This document shows positions 54,623 through 63,600 of a stretch of 64,000 nt of DNA, piece by piece (the stretch's first letter is position 1; each line of letters begins with the position of its first letter). Source of the DNA: Litoreibacter ponti (GTDB lineage Bacteria > Pseudomonadota > Alphaproteobacteria > Rhodobacterales > Rhodobacteraceae); contig NZ_QBKS01000001.1 in the NCBI RefSeq assembly GCF_003054285.1, positions 2,666,001-2,730,000 of the forward strand, read 5' to 3'. A program made the position numbers and the translations under genes. Below the pieces are notes generated by a model. The model was not told the DNA's origin and did no database searches. It worked only from the letters and a program-made list of their open reading frames with translations.

Positions 54623-56218
54623 TCAACCCGCCATTTTTGCACTCGCTTCCGCGGGGGCGGCAGGTGCTGGCATGATCGCGCCCGCATCCCCGCTCGGCAT
54701 GAACTCGATCATCGTCGCGCCACCGCTGAGGGGCTGAAAGCGGCACTGCAGCGCGCGGCCATTGGCAAGCATTACCGTGTCGCTCCATTCGGCGCGGTCG
54801 CCGCGTTGGACAACAAAGTCCCGCGCGTCGCCCCAGATCGGATCAGGCGTGCTGGCTGATTGCCACATCCGGCTGGCATCCGTGATGGTGATCTGGTCCA
54901 TCGCGGCCTCGGGGTCTGTGCCCCATAGCGCGTGATATGCGGCGTTCTGCATCGAAATCACTCCGTCGCTGTCGAACACGACCAAGGCGTTCGGCAGATT
55001 GTCCAGCAGGGTCTGGCTCATGTTGAGCTCGCGGCGGAATTTGCGGGTCAGGGTCATCTCTGCGGTGATGTCTTCCAGCAAGAAAGCCACGGCACCTTCG
55101 GGATGCGGCTGCCCGGTGACCCGGTAGGTCTGTCCGGTGGCCAGGGTCCATGTCTCGCAATATGTGCCGTCGCTGGCCGACTGCACAAGGCCTTCGATGC
55201 TTTGCCGCCAGTCTTTGAAGTCGCGGCGCTCCGGCACCATCCGTTTCTCGCGCAGCTCGTTGAGCACATCGTAGAGCGTCGGGCGCGTGGTCAGCCAAGC
55301 GGGCTCCAGACGGGTCAGATCGCTGAGCGCAGGGTTGAACATCACCAAGGCGCGGGAGCGATCGAACACGGCCAAGCCGATCGGGAGCGCGGCGAAGGTT
55401 TGTGTCAGGGTCTGCATGAAGCTGCGCAACGATTCTTCGGCGCGCACGGTGGCCGCCGCGTCGGTGGCAAAGTTGAGCGTGCTGGTGCCAATGCCAAAGC
55501 GTGTCACCTCAAATGTGCGCGCGTCTTCGCCTTTGATCGGCAAGCTGGAGCGCTTGACCTTCGGCTCGCAGCCCGGCGCGGTCACAGCGCCACCGTGAAA
55601 CAACTTCGCGGGCGGCCAGGCGCCTGTGTCAGCGGCAATGTCGGCCTGCGCCATCAAAGTGAGATACGCCCTGTTGGCCCAATCGATCTGGCCATCTGCG
55701 GTTTCGCGCCATGCCGGGTGCGGCGTCGCATCGACGGTCGAGCGCAGGACAGTCAATTCAGCCTCCGCCGCACGCATTTCGTCGCTTTCGACGAGCACAC
55801 GGCGCGCCAGTGGGGCCGCGACGCCGGATATCCGTAAGGTCAGGAAACTGCCATGCAATTCCGCCGCGACGGTGATCGACCCGTCCTCCGTCGGTTCTGT
55901 CATGTAAAAGCTGTCGTGATGGGCCGGGGCATTCTCGAGCCTGGATGGCAGGTCCGGAAACATATCCGCCAACCGGTCAATGAGCTGATGATAGACGTCT
56001 TCGTCGAAATCTTCGTAGGCCAGAGTACGGCGTGCATGGGGGCAGGCGCCGATGAGTTCGCGCGCCTCAAAACGAAACTCGAGCGTTTCCGAGGGCTTGG
56101 AGCGCCTGCGCAGTCCGAGCAGTGAGACGACACCCACGCAAAGGGCCACGCCGATGATCGCGCCGAACCCGAATATGGTCCCGATAGATGCGACGTCATC
56201 CGGGGAAAGCTGGTTCAT
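54623..56218 (-). CDS. Membrane-anchored PAS-domain protein beside regB
   Basis: A 531-residue protein with one membrane segment (about 10-36) and two or three PAS-like blocks in a soluble tail: one near 155-245 (TVDATPHPAWRETADGQ), one near 275-385 (LPIGLAVFDRSRALVMFNPA) and one near 395-500 (LPNALVVFDSDGVISMQNAA). No kinase, GGDEF or EAL domain follows, so it can sense but not obviously signal. It lies 64 bases after regB and 32 before tsaE on the same strand, so it is probably co-transcribed with both. A link to RegB is inference. Confidence 0.8.
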   Translation of the reverse strand: MNQLSPDDVASIGTIFGFGAIIGVALCVGVVSLLGLRRRSKPSETLEFRFEARELIGACPHARRTLAYEDFDEDVYHQLIDRLADMFPDLPSRLENAPAHHDSFYMTEPTEDGSITVAAELHGSFLTLRISGVAAPLARRVLVESDEMRAAEAELTVLRSTVDATPHPAWRETADGQIDWANRAYLTLMAQADIAADTGAWPPAKLFHGGAVTAPGCEPKVKRSSLPIKGEDARTFEVTRFGIGTSTLNFATDAAATVRAEESLRSFMQTLTQTFAALPIGLAVFDRSRALVMFNPALSDLTRLEPAWLTTRPTLYDVLNELREKRMVPERRDFKDWRQSIEGLVQSASDGTYCETWTLATGQTYRVTGQPHPEGAVAFLLEDITAEMTLTRKFRRELNMSQTLLDNLPNALVVFDSDGVISMQNAAYHALWGTDPEAAMDQITITDASRMWQSASTPDPIWGDARDFVVQRGDRAEWSDTVMLANGRALQCRFQPLSGGATMIEFMPSGDAGAIMPAPAAPAEASAKMAG

Positions 56219-56282
56219 GCGCGCGGTCCTTTCTGAACGGCCTATCGAGCGGTCAGGAAAGCGCAGAAATCTTAAAGCTTGA

Positions 56283-57671
56283 TTAAATCGGGATGGGTTT
56301 GTTTTCGCCAAGTGCGCGGGACGTCTCACCGCGATCCTCGACAATGGCAGTCGCGGGCCAGACGACCTCTGCAATCGCGCCGCTGCGGGCATTGCCGCTG
56401 CTCGCGCTCCCGTCGGAGCCGTTGGCAAAGCTGATCTCTGCGCCTGAGCGCTCCAGCAAGGTCTTGGCGATAAAGAGGCCCAAGCCCATGCCTTCGTATT
56501 CCGGCCTGCTCTCATCGCGCTCGCGCTTCTCGCCGCGCTTGATGAAAGGATCGCCGATGCGTCCAAGAAGATCGGTCGGGTAGCCGGGGCCGTCGTCGAT
56601 CACCCGCACGGTGACGGAGCTGTCAGACCAGCGCGCTTCGACCCAGATCCGGGTCTTTGCGAAGTCGACGGCGTTTTGGACGAGATTGCGCAGACCATGA
56701 ATGATTTCGGGGTGCCGATGGATGCTTGGCATGGTTGGCGGCGTTCCGGTGCGGGGCGAGAAGTCGTAATTGATCTCGATCCCTCGGTGCGAATGCGGCT
56801 CTGCCGCTTCCTGCACGACGGAACTCAGCGGGGCGGTGCGCAGGTGAAGGTCGTCCTTGCCCGCACGTCCCATGGAATGAAGGATATCGCGACACCGGTC
56901 GGCCTGTTCGCGGATCAGCTCCGCGTCCTCCTTGAGGTCGGGGTCGTCCAGTTCGTCCACCAGCTCGGAGCTGACGAGCTTGATCGTGGCCAGCGGCGTA
57001 CCCAGCTCATGTGCCGCTGCGGCCACGACCCCACCGAGATCGGTGAGCTTTTGCTCGCGCGACAGTGCCATTTGCGTGGCCAGAAGGGCCTGCGACATCG
57101 ACGTCGTCTCGGCCGTGACGCGTGAGGCGTAGATGCTGAGAAAGCCGATGCCGATGATCATGGCGACCCAGAAGCCCAACACAAAGAGCTGCGGCATGCG
57201 CAGCACGAAGCCGTTTTCGTTGCGCAGGGGCAGATAAAACACCGCTAGTACCGTCACTAGAACCACCGCCAACGCGGCGAGAAACAGCGTCGAGCTGGTG
57301 CGCAATGTCATGGCGGAGACCGTCACGGGCGCGAGGATCAGCAGGGCGAAGGGATTGTTGAGGCCGCCGGTCAGATACAACAGGAATGCAAGCTGACTGA
57401 GATCGAACAGCAAGGTCACCAGCACCTCGCGTTCGGGCAGGCGGCGGTTTTCGGGATAGACGAAGATCGCCACCAGATTGGTGATGACAGAGGCCCCGAT
57501 GGCCATGACGCACAGGCCAAGCTCGATTTCGAGCTGCAGGTAGAGACTTGCGACGACAATCGCCCCAATCTGGCCGGAGACAGCCAGCCAACGCAGGATG
57601 ATGAGCGTGCGCAGACGGACCACGCCGCCACGTCCGCGACCGGGCTCCAGACCGAGGGGAGCCGTCACCAT
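56283..57671 (-). CDS. regB: Redox sensor histidine kinase RegB/PrrB/ActS
   Basis: A 462-residue membrane kinase that senses respiratory or ubiquinone redox state and controls photosynthesis, respiration and nitrogen genes with RegA. About six membrane segments lie within residues 25-185; GGLNNPF (102-108) is the quinone-linked motif; the phosphorylated His221 is in AHELGTPLATI; the redox-active Cys260 is in DRCRDILHSMGRAGKDD. The ATPase domain has N, G1 and G2 boxes. The start at 57671 is plausible but no strong ribosome-binding site is visible. It is divergent from senC. Confidence 0.95.
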   Translation of the reverse strand: MVTAPLGLEPGRGRGGVVRLRTLIILRWLAVSGQIGAIVVASLYLQLEIELGLCVMAIGASVITNLVAIFVYPENRRLPEREVLVTLLFDLSQLAFLLYLTGGLNNPFALLILAPVTVSAMTLRTSSTLFLAALAVVLVTVLAVFYLPLRNENGFVLRMPQLFVLGFWVAMIIGIGFLSIYASRVTAETTSMSQALLATQMALSREQKLTDLGGVVAAAAHELGTPLATIKLVSSELVDELDDPDLKEDAELIREQADRCRDILHSMGRAGKDDLHLRTAPLSSVVQEAAEPHSHRGIEINYDFSPRTGTPPTMPSIHRHPEIIHGLRNLVQNAVDFAKTRIWVEARWSDSSVTVRVIDDGPGYPTDLLGRIGDPFIKRGEKRERDESRPEYEGMGLGLFIAKTLLERSGAEISFANGSDGSASSGNARSGAIAEVVWPATAIVEDRGETSRALGENKPIPI

Positions 57672-57770
57672 CGCGGGAATGTGAGCAGGAGCGTCATAAT
57701 GGCCGATTGATAGAGGAGGCGAGTTGGGGGATCAACTCGGCAACGCCCGCATCAAGAAGGACCCGCCGAC

Positions 57771-58391
57771 ATGAACAAGCTTTACGCCTTCACCGCCCTG
57801 AGCCTTGTTGTCGCCATGCTGGGTGGGCTTGCTGCGTTTGTGCTGCTCAACGGCGGCGCGGAAGACACGCAATTTGCCGGTTGTTCGGCCTCTGCGGTGG
57901 CCGGGGGCGATATTGGCGGCCCGTTCGAGCTGGTCAGCGAAACAGGCGAGACCGTGACCGATCAGGACGTCATCACCGAGCCGACGCTGGTCTATTTCGG
58001 CTACACCTTCTGCCCCGATGTCTGCCCGCTGGATGCGGCCCGCAATGCCGAGGCGCTGGATATTCTGGCGGAGCGCAGCGTGGAGGCGAACGCGCTGTTT
58101 ATCTCTGTCGATCCTGAGCGGGATACGCCAGAGGTGCTGGCCGAGTTCACGGATGTGATGCACCCGGACATGTTGGGGTTGACCGGCAGCCCCGAGCAGG
58201 TGAAGGCCGCCTCACAGGCCTACAAAACCTACTACAAAAAGCAGCCGGGCGACCCGGATTACTACCTCGTCGACCACTCGACCTTTACTTATCTTGTGCT
58301 GCCAGAACATGGCTTCGTCGAGTTCTTCCGCCGTGACGCTACAGCCGACCAGATGGCAGAGACGGTGGCGTGCTACGCATCCGCAAGCTGA
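57771..58391 (+). CDS. senC: SCO1/SenC family copper protein
   Basis: A 206-residue protein with one N-terminal membrane segment (about 8-27) and a thioredoxin-like domain. Cys81 and Cys85 in TFCPDVCPLD and His near 169 (VDHSTFTYLV) are the copper ligands. It helps insert copper in cytochrome oxidase and is the PrrC/SenC partner of the Reg system. A short leader with AAGAAGGA precedes the ATG. regA begins 86 bases later. Confidence 0.94.
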   Translation: MNKLYAFTALSLVVAMLGGLAAFVLLNGGAEDTQFAGCSASAVAGGDIGGPFELVSETGETVTDQDVITEPTLVYFGYTFCPDVCPLDAARNAEALDILAERSVEANALFISVDPERDTPEVLAEFTDVMHPDMLGLTGSPEQVKAASQAYKTYYKKQPGDPDYYLVDHSTFTYLVLPEHGFVEFFRRDATADQMAETVACYASAS

Positions 58392-58477
58392 GCCACGGTG
58401 GCTCCGGATTAATTTGACGGAACCATTAGGCCGACCTACACCTTTACTACCTATCAAGGTGTCGGGAGAAGATTGCG

Positions 58478-59032
58478 ATGGCAGACGGGCCGCTTAAGGA
58501 TATCGGAGAAGACAATTCGCTGTTGATCGTCGATGACGATGAACCATTCCTGCGTCGTCTGGCCCGTGCCATGGAAAAACGCGGCTTCGCGCCCGAGACC
58601 GCTGAAAGCGTTGCCGGCGGCCGCGCGGTCGCGACGGCGCGCCCACCGGCCTACGCGGTGATCGATCTGCGGCTTGAGGATGGCAACGGGCTCGACGTGG
58701 TCGAAGTGCTGCGCGAGAAGCGGCCTGACGCCAAGATCGTCGTGCTGACAGGATACGGTGCGATTGCGACCGCGGTGGCCGCGGTGAAGATTGGCGCCAC
58801 CGATTATCTTTCGAAGCCTGCGGACGCCAATGATGTGACAAACGCATTGCTTGCCAGCGACGACGAGTTGCCGCCGCCGCCCGAGAACCCGATGAGCGCG
58901 GACCGCGTGCGCTGGGAACACATCCAGCGGGTCTACGAGCTGTGCGACCGCAACGTATCGGAGACGGCGCGGCGGCTGAACATGCACCGCCGGACCTTGC
59001 AGCGCATTCTGGCGAAGCGGTCGCCGAAGTGA
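58478..59032 (+). CDS. regA: Response regulator RegA/PrrA/ActR
   Basis: A 184-residue DNA-binding regulator. The receiver domain has the acidic pocket VDDDEP (18-23), phosphorylated Asp63 in AVIDLRLEDG and the Lys in LSKPADA; a Pro-rich linker is followed by a Fis-type helix-turn-helix (about 145-184, NVSETARRLNMHRRTLQRIL). Its length and sequence fit the highly conserved RegA. It is followed by a GTGA overlap with a small lipoprotein gene; hvrA, found next in Rhodobacter capsulatus, is not here. Confidence 0.96.
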   Translation: MADGPLKDIGEDNSLLIVDDDEPFLRRLARAMEKRGFAPETAESVAGGRAVATARPPAYAVIDLRLEDGNGLDVVEVLREKRPDAKIVVLTGYGAIATAVAAVKIGATDYLSKPADANDVTNALLASDDELPPPPENPMSADRVRWEHIQRVYELCDRNVSETARRLNMHRRTLQRILAKRSPK

Positions 59033-59367
59033 GGTGGCTGGGCGCGGTTTTGGTCTTGTCCGCCTGCGCACCCGCCACAACCACGCCGAAAACGGAACCG
59101 ATCCCGTTTGCGCTCGATAATCGTGGGGTGCAGTTGCTGGATCGGTCTCAACGGATCGATTTTGGGCGCACCGACCACTCGACCATCCCAGCGATGACAA
59201 AACTCGTGGGGCTCCCGCCTGCAACGACCCGTGATTGCGCGGGCGGCGGGCAAATTGTTGTCTGGCCAGACGGAACCGGGCTTGTCTTTGCGGGGGGCGA
59301 TTTCAGGGGTTGGGTGTCCACGGCCCAGTCTGCCGGGGCAGGCTTGACCTGCGCCCCGACAGCCTGA
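59029..59367 (+). CDS. Small lipoprotein translationally coupled to regA
   Basis: A 112-residue lipoprotein. The lipobox VLSAC puts Cys13 at the mature N-terminus, followed by APATTTPKTEPIPF. The mature part contains two further Cys (RDCAGGG and LTCAPTA). I do not recognise the family. I chose the GTG start at 59029 because it overlaps the regA TGA by four bases (GTGA) and puts the lipobox correctly; a longer frame from 58942 would lie inside regA. Confidence 0.65.
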   Translation: MRWLGAVLVLSACAPATTTPKTEPIPFALDNRGVQLLDRSQRIDFGRTDHSTIPAMTKLVGLPPATTRDCAGGGQIVVWPDGTGLVFAGGDFRGWVSTAQSAGAGLTCAPTA

Positions 59368-59413
59368 GCCGCAGACAGAGGCCGAGCGACAAGGAGGCGC
59401 CCGACCTCAGACC

Positions 59414-59581
59414 TCACCATAACTGCCGAAACGGGAGCAGCGTGTCGTGGTGATGCGAACGCGCACCCTTATGCGCGCGGGGACTGCGAATGTAGCGGTC
59501 GGCATGTTCTTTGAGATGATCGGGAAAATCGCGATTTTCGCGCTGGGCACGCAAGATCATGTGGGAGAGCAAAGTCAGCAT
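59414..59581 (-). CDS. Very small protein of unknown function
   Basis: A 55-residue open frame that starts at an ATG with AGAAGGA about nine bases upstream. The product has a hydrophobic N-terminus (MLTLLSHMILRAQ) and a basic, His-rich middle. Without it the 316-base stretch 59368-59683 would hold no gene; the remainder there shows nothing I can name. The evidence is codon start, ribosome-binding site and position only, so it may be chance. Confidence 0.4.
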   Translation of the reverse strand: MLTLLSHMILRAQRENRDFPDHLKEHADRYIRSPRAHKGARSHHHDTLLPFRQLW

Positions 59582-59683
59582 CTTGATAGTCCTTCTATGA
59601 GGTGATGCCTGAGTATTGCCCTGTTGCATCCGAAAAGCACGTCAGTATGATTTCAAATATGTTAGTTCAACTTACAATTTCTT

Positions 59684-60559
59684 ATGAAGTGGAGTGAGCT
59701 TCCTTCCCTCGCCGCTCTGCGTGCGTTCGAAGCAACCGCCCGTCTCAACGGTTTTTCCGCAGCGGCACGCGAGCTCAACGTCACCCACGCGGCAATCGCG
59801 CAGCACGTCCGCGCCTTGGAGGCTGATCTGGGGGTGTCGCTCGTCTTTCGCTCGGGGGCCGGTATGGCGCTGACGGAGCAGGGGCGCGGGCTTGCTGCGT
59901 CCCTGGGCGATGGGTTTCGCCAGATTGCCGATGGCGTCGCGCTGGTTCGTGCCCGCAAGGAGGATCAGCCGCTCAACATCTCGCTGACGCCAAGCTTTGC
60001 GGAGAATTGGTTGATGCCGCGCATCGGGGCGTTCTGGGCCGAGCATCCCGAGATCAAGGTGGCGCTGAACCCGTCGATGGACTTGGTGGACCTGCGCCGC
60101 GACGGGTTCGATATGAGCATCCGCTACGGGCGTGGTGACTGGCCAGGTGTCGACGCGGAGATGCTGGTTCACGCGAACTTCGTGATCGTCGGTACGCCGG
60201 AGATGGCAGAGCATGTGCAGGGCCGTAATGTGCTTGCGTTGGGAGAGCTGCCGTGGGTGTTCGAGACCGGGCGAGAAGAGCTGATCGTCTGGGCGCAATC
60301 GGTCGGGCTGGGAGAATGTGCGCTCGACTCTATCGAGGTGCCGACCAATTCCATGGCGATGTCGGCCACACGGGCCGGCGCGCGCATTTCGATCCAGAAC
60401 AAGGCTGTTGTGGAGCGCGATTTGGCGGAAGGGCGCCTTGTCTGCCTGCACGAAGAAGCGCCGTCACGCCTTGGTTACTACCTTGTCCGCCCGCCCGGCA
60501 TACGCTCAAACCGGCTAAAGATATTTGAGCGATGGTTGAAATCGGTCGCTAAAGGATGA
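59684..60559 (+). CDS. LysR-family transcription regulator (GcvA-like)
   Basis: A 291-residue regulator. The winged helix-turn-helix covers about 1-62 (AALRAFEATARLNGFSAAA, then VTHAAIAQHVRALEADLG), followed by a type-2 periplasmic-binding-like effector domain. The N-terminal pattern matches the GcvA group. The target is unknown; the nearest divergent gene is the small open frame at 59581. It ends 11 bases inside the convergent acetyltransferase gene. Confidence 0.9.
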   Translation: MKWSELPSLAALRAFEATARLNGFSAAARELNVTHAAIAQHVRALEADLGVSLVFRSGAGMALTEQGRGLAASLGDGFRQIADGVALVRARKEDQPLNISLTPSFAENWLMPRIGAFWAEHPEIKVALNPSMDLVDLRRDGFDMSIRYGRGDWPGVDAEMLVHANFVIVGTPEMAEHVQGRNVLALGELPWVFETGREELIVWAQSVGLGECALDSIEVPTNSMAMSATRAGARISIQNKAVVERDLAEGRLVCLHEEAPSRLGYYLVRPPGIRSNRLKIFERWLKSVAKG

Positions 60560-61028
60560 GGCGCTTGTGCACCCGGTCGACGGGCGTGCCGTCCTTTAGG
60601 GGGACGCCTGTTGTGACGAAGCGATCCTCGAAGCCCATTCTCGTGTAGTAAGCGAGCCCACCTGAATTGTCCGCCCTGATCTTCGCCTCGATCTCGGCAT
60701 ATCCGGCGGCGCGGCTTGCGGATTTGGTGACCTCGAACAGAGCCGATCCGATCCCGCGCTGCGTCGTGCCGGGCCGCGCGAAGGTAGCGATGCCCCCGAT
60801 ATGGTCGTCCGGGGGATCGAACGGCTCCATCCACTGAAAGCCGACGATCTCGCCCTCGGCTTCGGCCACATGCAGGAAGGTCTTCGGGTCATCTGCCTCG
60901 ACCAATCGGTCGAAATAGGCGGGCGCGAGCGGGTCTTCATAGGCGGTCGTGCCGCCAATGGCGATGATATCGTTGAGGATTTCTGTCAGCGCAGGTTTGT
61001 CGTGCGGGCTGGCCAAGCGGATCTTCAT
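60549..61028 (-). CDS. GNAT N-acetyltransferase (phosphinothricin/MnaT type)
   Basis: A 159-residue acetyltransferase. RPGTTQRGIGSALFEV near 85-100 is the acetyl-CoA motif A, and LAYYTRMGFED near 125-135 is motif B. The pattern resembles enzymes that acetylate phosphinothricin, methionine sulfoximine or similar amino acids; the substrate is unknown. The ATG at 61028 overlaps the HD-domain gene (ATGA), so the two are coupled. Confidence 0.85.
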   Translation of the reverse strand: MKIRLASPHDKPALTEILNDIIAIGGTTAYEDPLAPAYFDRLVEADDPKTFLHVAEAEGEIVGFQWMEPFDPPDDHIGGIATFARPGTTQRGIGSALFEVTKSASRAAGYAEIEAKIRADNSGGLAYYTRMGFEDRFVTTGVPLKDGTPVDRVHKRLIL

Positions 61029-61615
61029 AGCATCTTCGACAATTCGGTGAAGCGCGCCAGAAACGCCGCTTTGACCTCCATGGGCGGGCGTGGGGTCAGG
61101 GTTTGGGGCAGCTTCGCATCGCCGGGCGCGCCGAAGAATTTGTCGCTTTCCGCGACCGAGAATCCAGCGATCTGCGTGGCCTCCAGCCATGCGGACAGTT
61201 TGTCGGCCTTCTTGATCTGCTTCTTGATCTTCACCGGGATCGCGGCGGGCAGTCCAAAGCGAATGTGGATGGCGGCCGTGAGCCGGTCGTCCAATTCGGC
61301 GTATCCCGGCCCGACGGCGGCCTTCACTGGCGAAATCATGTCACCGATGACGTATTCCGGTGCGTCGTGCAGCAGCGCGGCCAGCTTCCACTTGGTCGGC
61401 GCATCAGGATGGATGTTGGAGAATAACTGTTCGACCAGAACCGAATGCTCGGCCACCGAATAGGCATATTCGCCGAAGGTCTGCCCGTTCCAGCGCGCGA
61501 CGAAGGACAGCCCATGGGCGATATCCTCGATCTCGATATCCATAGGGGTCGGGTCGAGCAGATCGAGCCTGCGGCCCGAAAGCATCCTTTGCCAAGCGCG
61601 GGGGGGTGCGGGCAT
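61025..61615 (-). CDS. HD-domain phosphohydrolase (YfbR-like)
   Basis: A 196-residue hydrolase. The metal site is spread over SVAEHSVLVEQLF (His) and ALLHDAPEYVIGDMISPVK (His-Asp), then a later Asp (KADKLSAWLEA), the HD layout of 5'-deoxynucleotidase-like enzymes. A role in nucleotide clean-up is plausible but the substrate is not established. It is the first gene of a two-gene unit with the acetyltransferase. Confidence 0.87.
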   Translation of the reverse strand: MPAPPRAWQRMLSGRRLDLLDPTPMDIEIEDIAHGLSFVARWNGQTFGEYAYSVAEHSVLVEQLFSNIHPDAPTKWKLAALLHDAPEYVIGDMISPVKAAVGPGYAELDDRLTAAIHIRFGLPAAIPVKIKKQIKKADKLSAWLEATQIAGFSVAESDKFFGAPGDAKLPQTLTPRPPMEVKAAFLARFTELSKML

Positions 61616-61691
61616 TCGCTGGTCCTCACGTTCACATCATTATTGGGAACTTTGCCCCGCTGCCCACGTTTTTTCCACGAAGGAGAGACCA

Positions 61692-61991
61692 ATGAAACCC
61701 GGAATTGTTATTGCTCTGACCGCGCTTGTATTTGCCACCCCGGCATTCGCACAGGAGGAAACGCTTTGCATGGACAGCTACGCGTTGGAAGCGTCCCTAA
61801 TTGATTGGTATGGCGAAGCGCCGGTGGAAGGCGAGACCGAAGAGAACCGTCAATTATGGGCGGCTGGTGTCGGCGGAACCTGGACCGTCGTGACCTACGA
61901 GCCGAACGGCCAAAGCTGCGTTCTTGCCCAAGGTGACAATTTTATGCCCACCGACATGAGTGACGTCTTGGTCGCAGCCTTGGACGGATAG
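61692..61991 (+). CDS. Small secreted protein of unknown function
   Basis: A 99-residue protein with a signal peptide (cleavage after AFA, about residue 20). The mature part has two Cys (LCMDSY and QSCVLA) that could form a disulfide and an acidic character. I do not recognise it. An AGGAGAG-type site precedes the ATG. It is on the same strand as ahcY, 66 bases away. Confidence 0.72.
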   Translation: MKPGIVIALTALVFATPAFAQEETLCMDSYALEASLIDWYGEAPVEGETEENRQLWAAGVGGTWTVVTYEPNGQSCVLAQGDNFMPTDMSDVLVAALDG

Positions 61992-62057
61992 CCGCCATTG
62001 AGCCTCGATTGCGAACCTGCTAGGCGGTGGCCAAGCATTAGATGAGGATCGCTGACG

Positions 62058-63446
62058 ATGGCAAAAGACTATATTGTTAAGGATATCGACCTGGCCGCAT
62101 ACGGCCGCAAGGAACTTGATATCGCTGAAACCGAAATGCCGGGCCTGATGGCGCTTCGGGACGAATATGGCGAGAAGAAGCCACTGTCCGGCGCGCGTAT
62201 CGTGGGCTCGCTCCACATGACGATCCAGACCGCTGTCCTGATCGAGACCCTTGTGGCGCTCGGGGCGGATGTGCGCTGGGCGTCGTGCAACATTTTCTCC
62301 ACGCAAGACCACGCCGCCGCAGCGATTGCCGCCGGTGGCATTCCCGTTTTCGCGATCAAAGGTCAGTCGCTGGAAGAGCATTGGGATTATCTGGATCGTT
62401 CGTTCATGTTTGACGACGGCCCGAATCTGATCCTCGACGATGGGGGCGATGCGACGCTCTACATTCTGCTCGGCGCACGGGCGGAGGCCGGGGAAGAGGT
62501 GCTTGCGGTTCCGACGTCCGAAGAAGAAGAAGTTATCAAGGCTCAGATCGCCAAGCGCATGGAGGCCAGCCCAGGCTGGTTCACGAAAATGCGCGACCAG
62601 ATCAAGGGCGTTTCGGAAGAGACCACCACCGGCGTGCATCGCTTGTACGATTTGGTGAAGCAGGGTCAGCTGCCCTTCCCGGCGATCAATGTGAACGACT
62701 CCGTCACCAAATCGAAATTCGACAACAAGTATGGCTGCAAGGAATCGCTGGTCGACGGCATCCGCCGCGCAACCGACACGATGATGGCCGGTAAGGTCGC
62801 GGTCGTGATGGGATATGGCGATGTGGGCAAAGGGTCCGCCGCTTCGTTGCGTGGTGCCGGTGCGCGAGTCAAGGTGACCGAGGTCGATCCGATCTGCGCC
62901 CTCCAGGCCGCGATGGACGGGTTCGAGGTTGTGATCTTGGAAGATGTCGTGGGCGACGCGGATATTTTCATCACAACGACCGGCAACAAAGACGTTATCC
63001 GCATCGAGCATATGCGCGAGATGAAGGACATGGCGATCGTCGGTAACATCGGTCACTTCGACAACGAGATTCAGGTCGCTGCGCTCAAGAACCACAAGTG
63101 GACCAACATCAAAGAGCAGGTGGACATGATCGAGATGCCGAATGGCAATCGTTTGATCTTGCTGTCCGAAGGCCGCCTGCTGAATCTTGGCAACGCGACC
63201 GGCCACCCGTCTTTCGTTATGTCGGCGTCGTTCACCAACCAAGTCCTGGCTCAGATCGAGCTGTGGACCAACGGTGAGGCCTACAAGAACGAGGTCTATA
63301 TCCTGCCCAAGCATCTCGACGAGAAGGTCGCGCGTCTGCATCTCGACCGCATCGGTGTGAAGCTGTCCAAGCTGAATAAGGATCAAGCGGATTACATCGG
63401 CGTCGCGCCGGAGGGCCCGTTCAAGCCTGAGCATTACCGCTACTGA
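62058..63446 (+). CDS. ahcY: Adenosylhomocysteinase
   Basis: A 462-residue enzyme that hydrolyses S-adenosylhomocysteine to adenosine and homocysteine and so relieves product inhibition of methyltransferases. [15 protein letters not shown] near 76-90 and the NAD motif [14 protein letters not shown] near 250-263 are signatures; the length is standard for the long bacterial type. The 66 bases before it do not show the SAH or SAM/SAH riboswitch cores that I know. A terminator follows. Confidence 0.97.
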   Translation: MAKDYIVKDIDLAAYGRKELDIAETEMPGLMALRDEYGEKKPLSGARIVGSLHMTIQTAVLIETLVALGADVRWASCNIFSTQDHAAAAIAAGGIPVFAIKGQSLEEHWDYLDRSFMFDDGPNLILDDGGDATLYILLGARAEAGEEVLAVPTSEEEEVIKAQIAKRMEASPGWFTKMRDQIKGVSEETTTGVHRLYDLVKQGQLPFPAINVNDSVTKSKFDNKYGCKESLVDGIRRATDTMMAGKVAVVMGYGDVGKGSAASLRGAGARVKVTEVDPICALQAAMDGFEVVILEDVVGDADIFITTTGNKDVIRIEHMREMKDMAIVGNIGHFDNEIQVAALKNHKWTNIKEQVDMIEMPNGNRLILLSEGRLLNLGNATGHPSFVMSASFTNQVLAQIELWTNGEAYKNEVYILPKHLDEKVARLHLDRIGVKLSKLNKDQADYIGVAPEGPFKPEHYRY

Positions 63447-63465
63447 ACAATCCGTCACGCGAAGA

Positions 63466-63494
63466 AACCGGCCCGAATTTGGGGCCGGTTTTTT
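63466..63494 (+). terminator. Terminator of ahcY
   Basis: AACCGGCCC and GGGCCGGTT form a 9-bp stem with a 7-base loop, followed by a run of T. Confidence 0.9.
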
Positions 63495-63600
63495 CGTGGC
63501 TGGGCTTTGGAAGAGCTTTTGGCATTTGCACCGCACGCGGTGAAACGGACGGCATTGTGTGGCCTGTGACAGGTGCAGGGCTTAGGCTATAGCGGATCAC

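Noticed and set aside
61992..62057. A possible SAH or SAM/SAH riboswitch before ahcY
   Set aside because: The 66 bases do not contain the conserved cores or pseudoknot elements that I would expect.
61854..63536. 560-residue frame opposite ahcY
   Set aside because: Shadow of a highly conserved gene; no support for an independent product.
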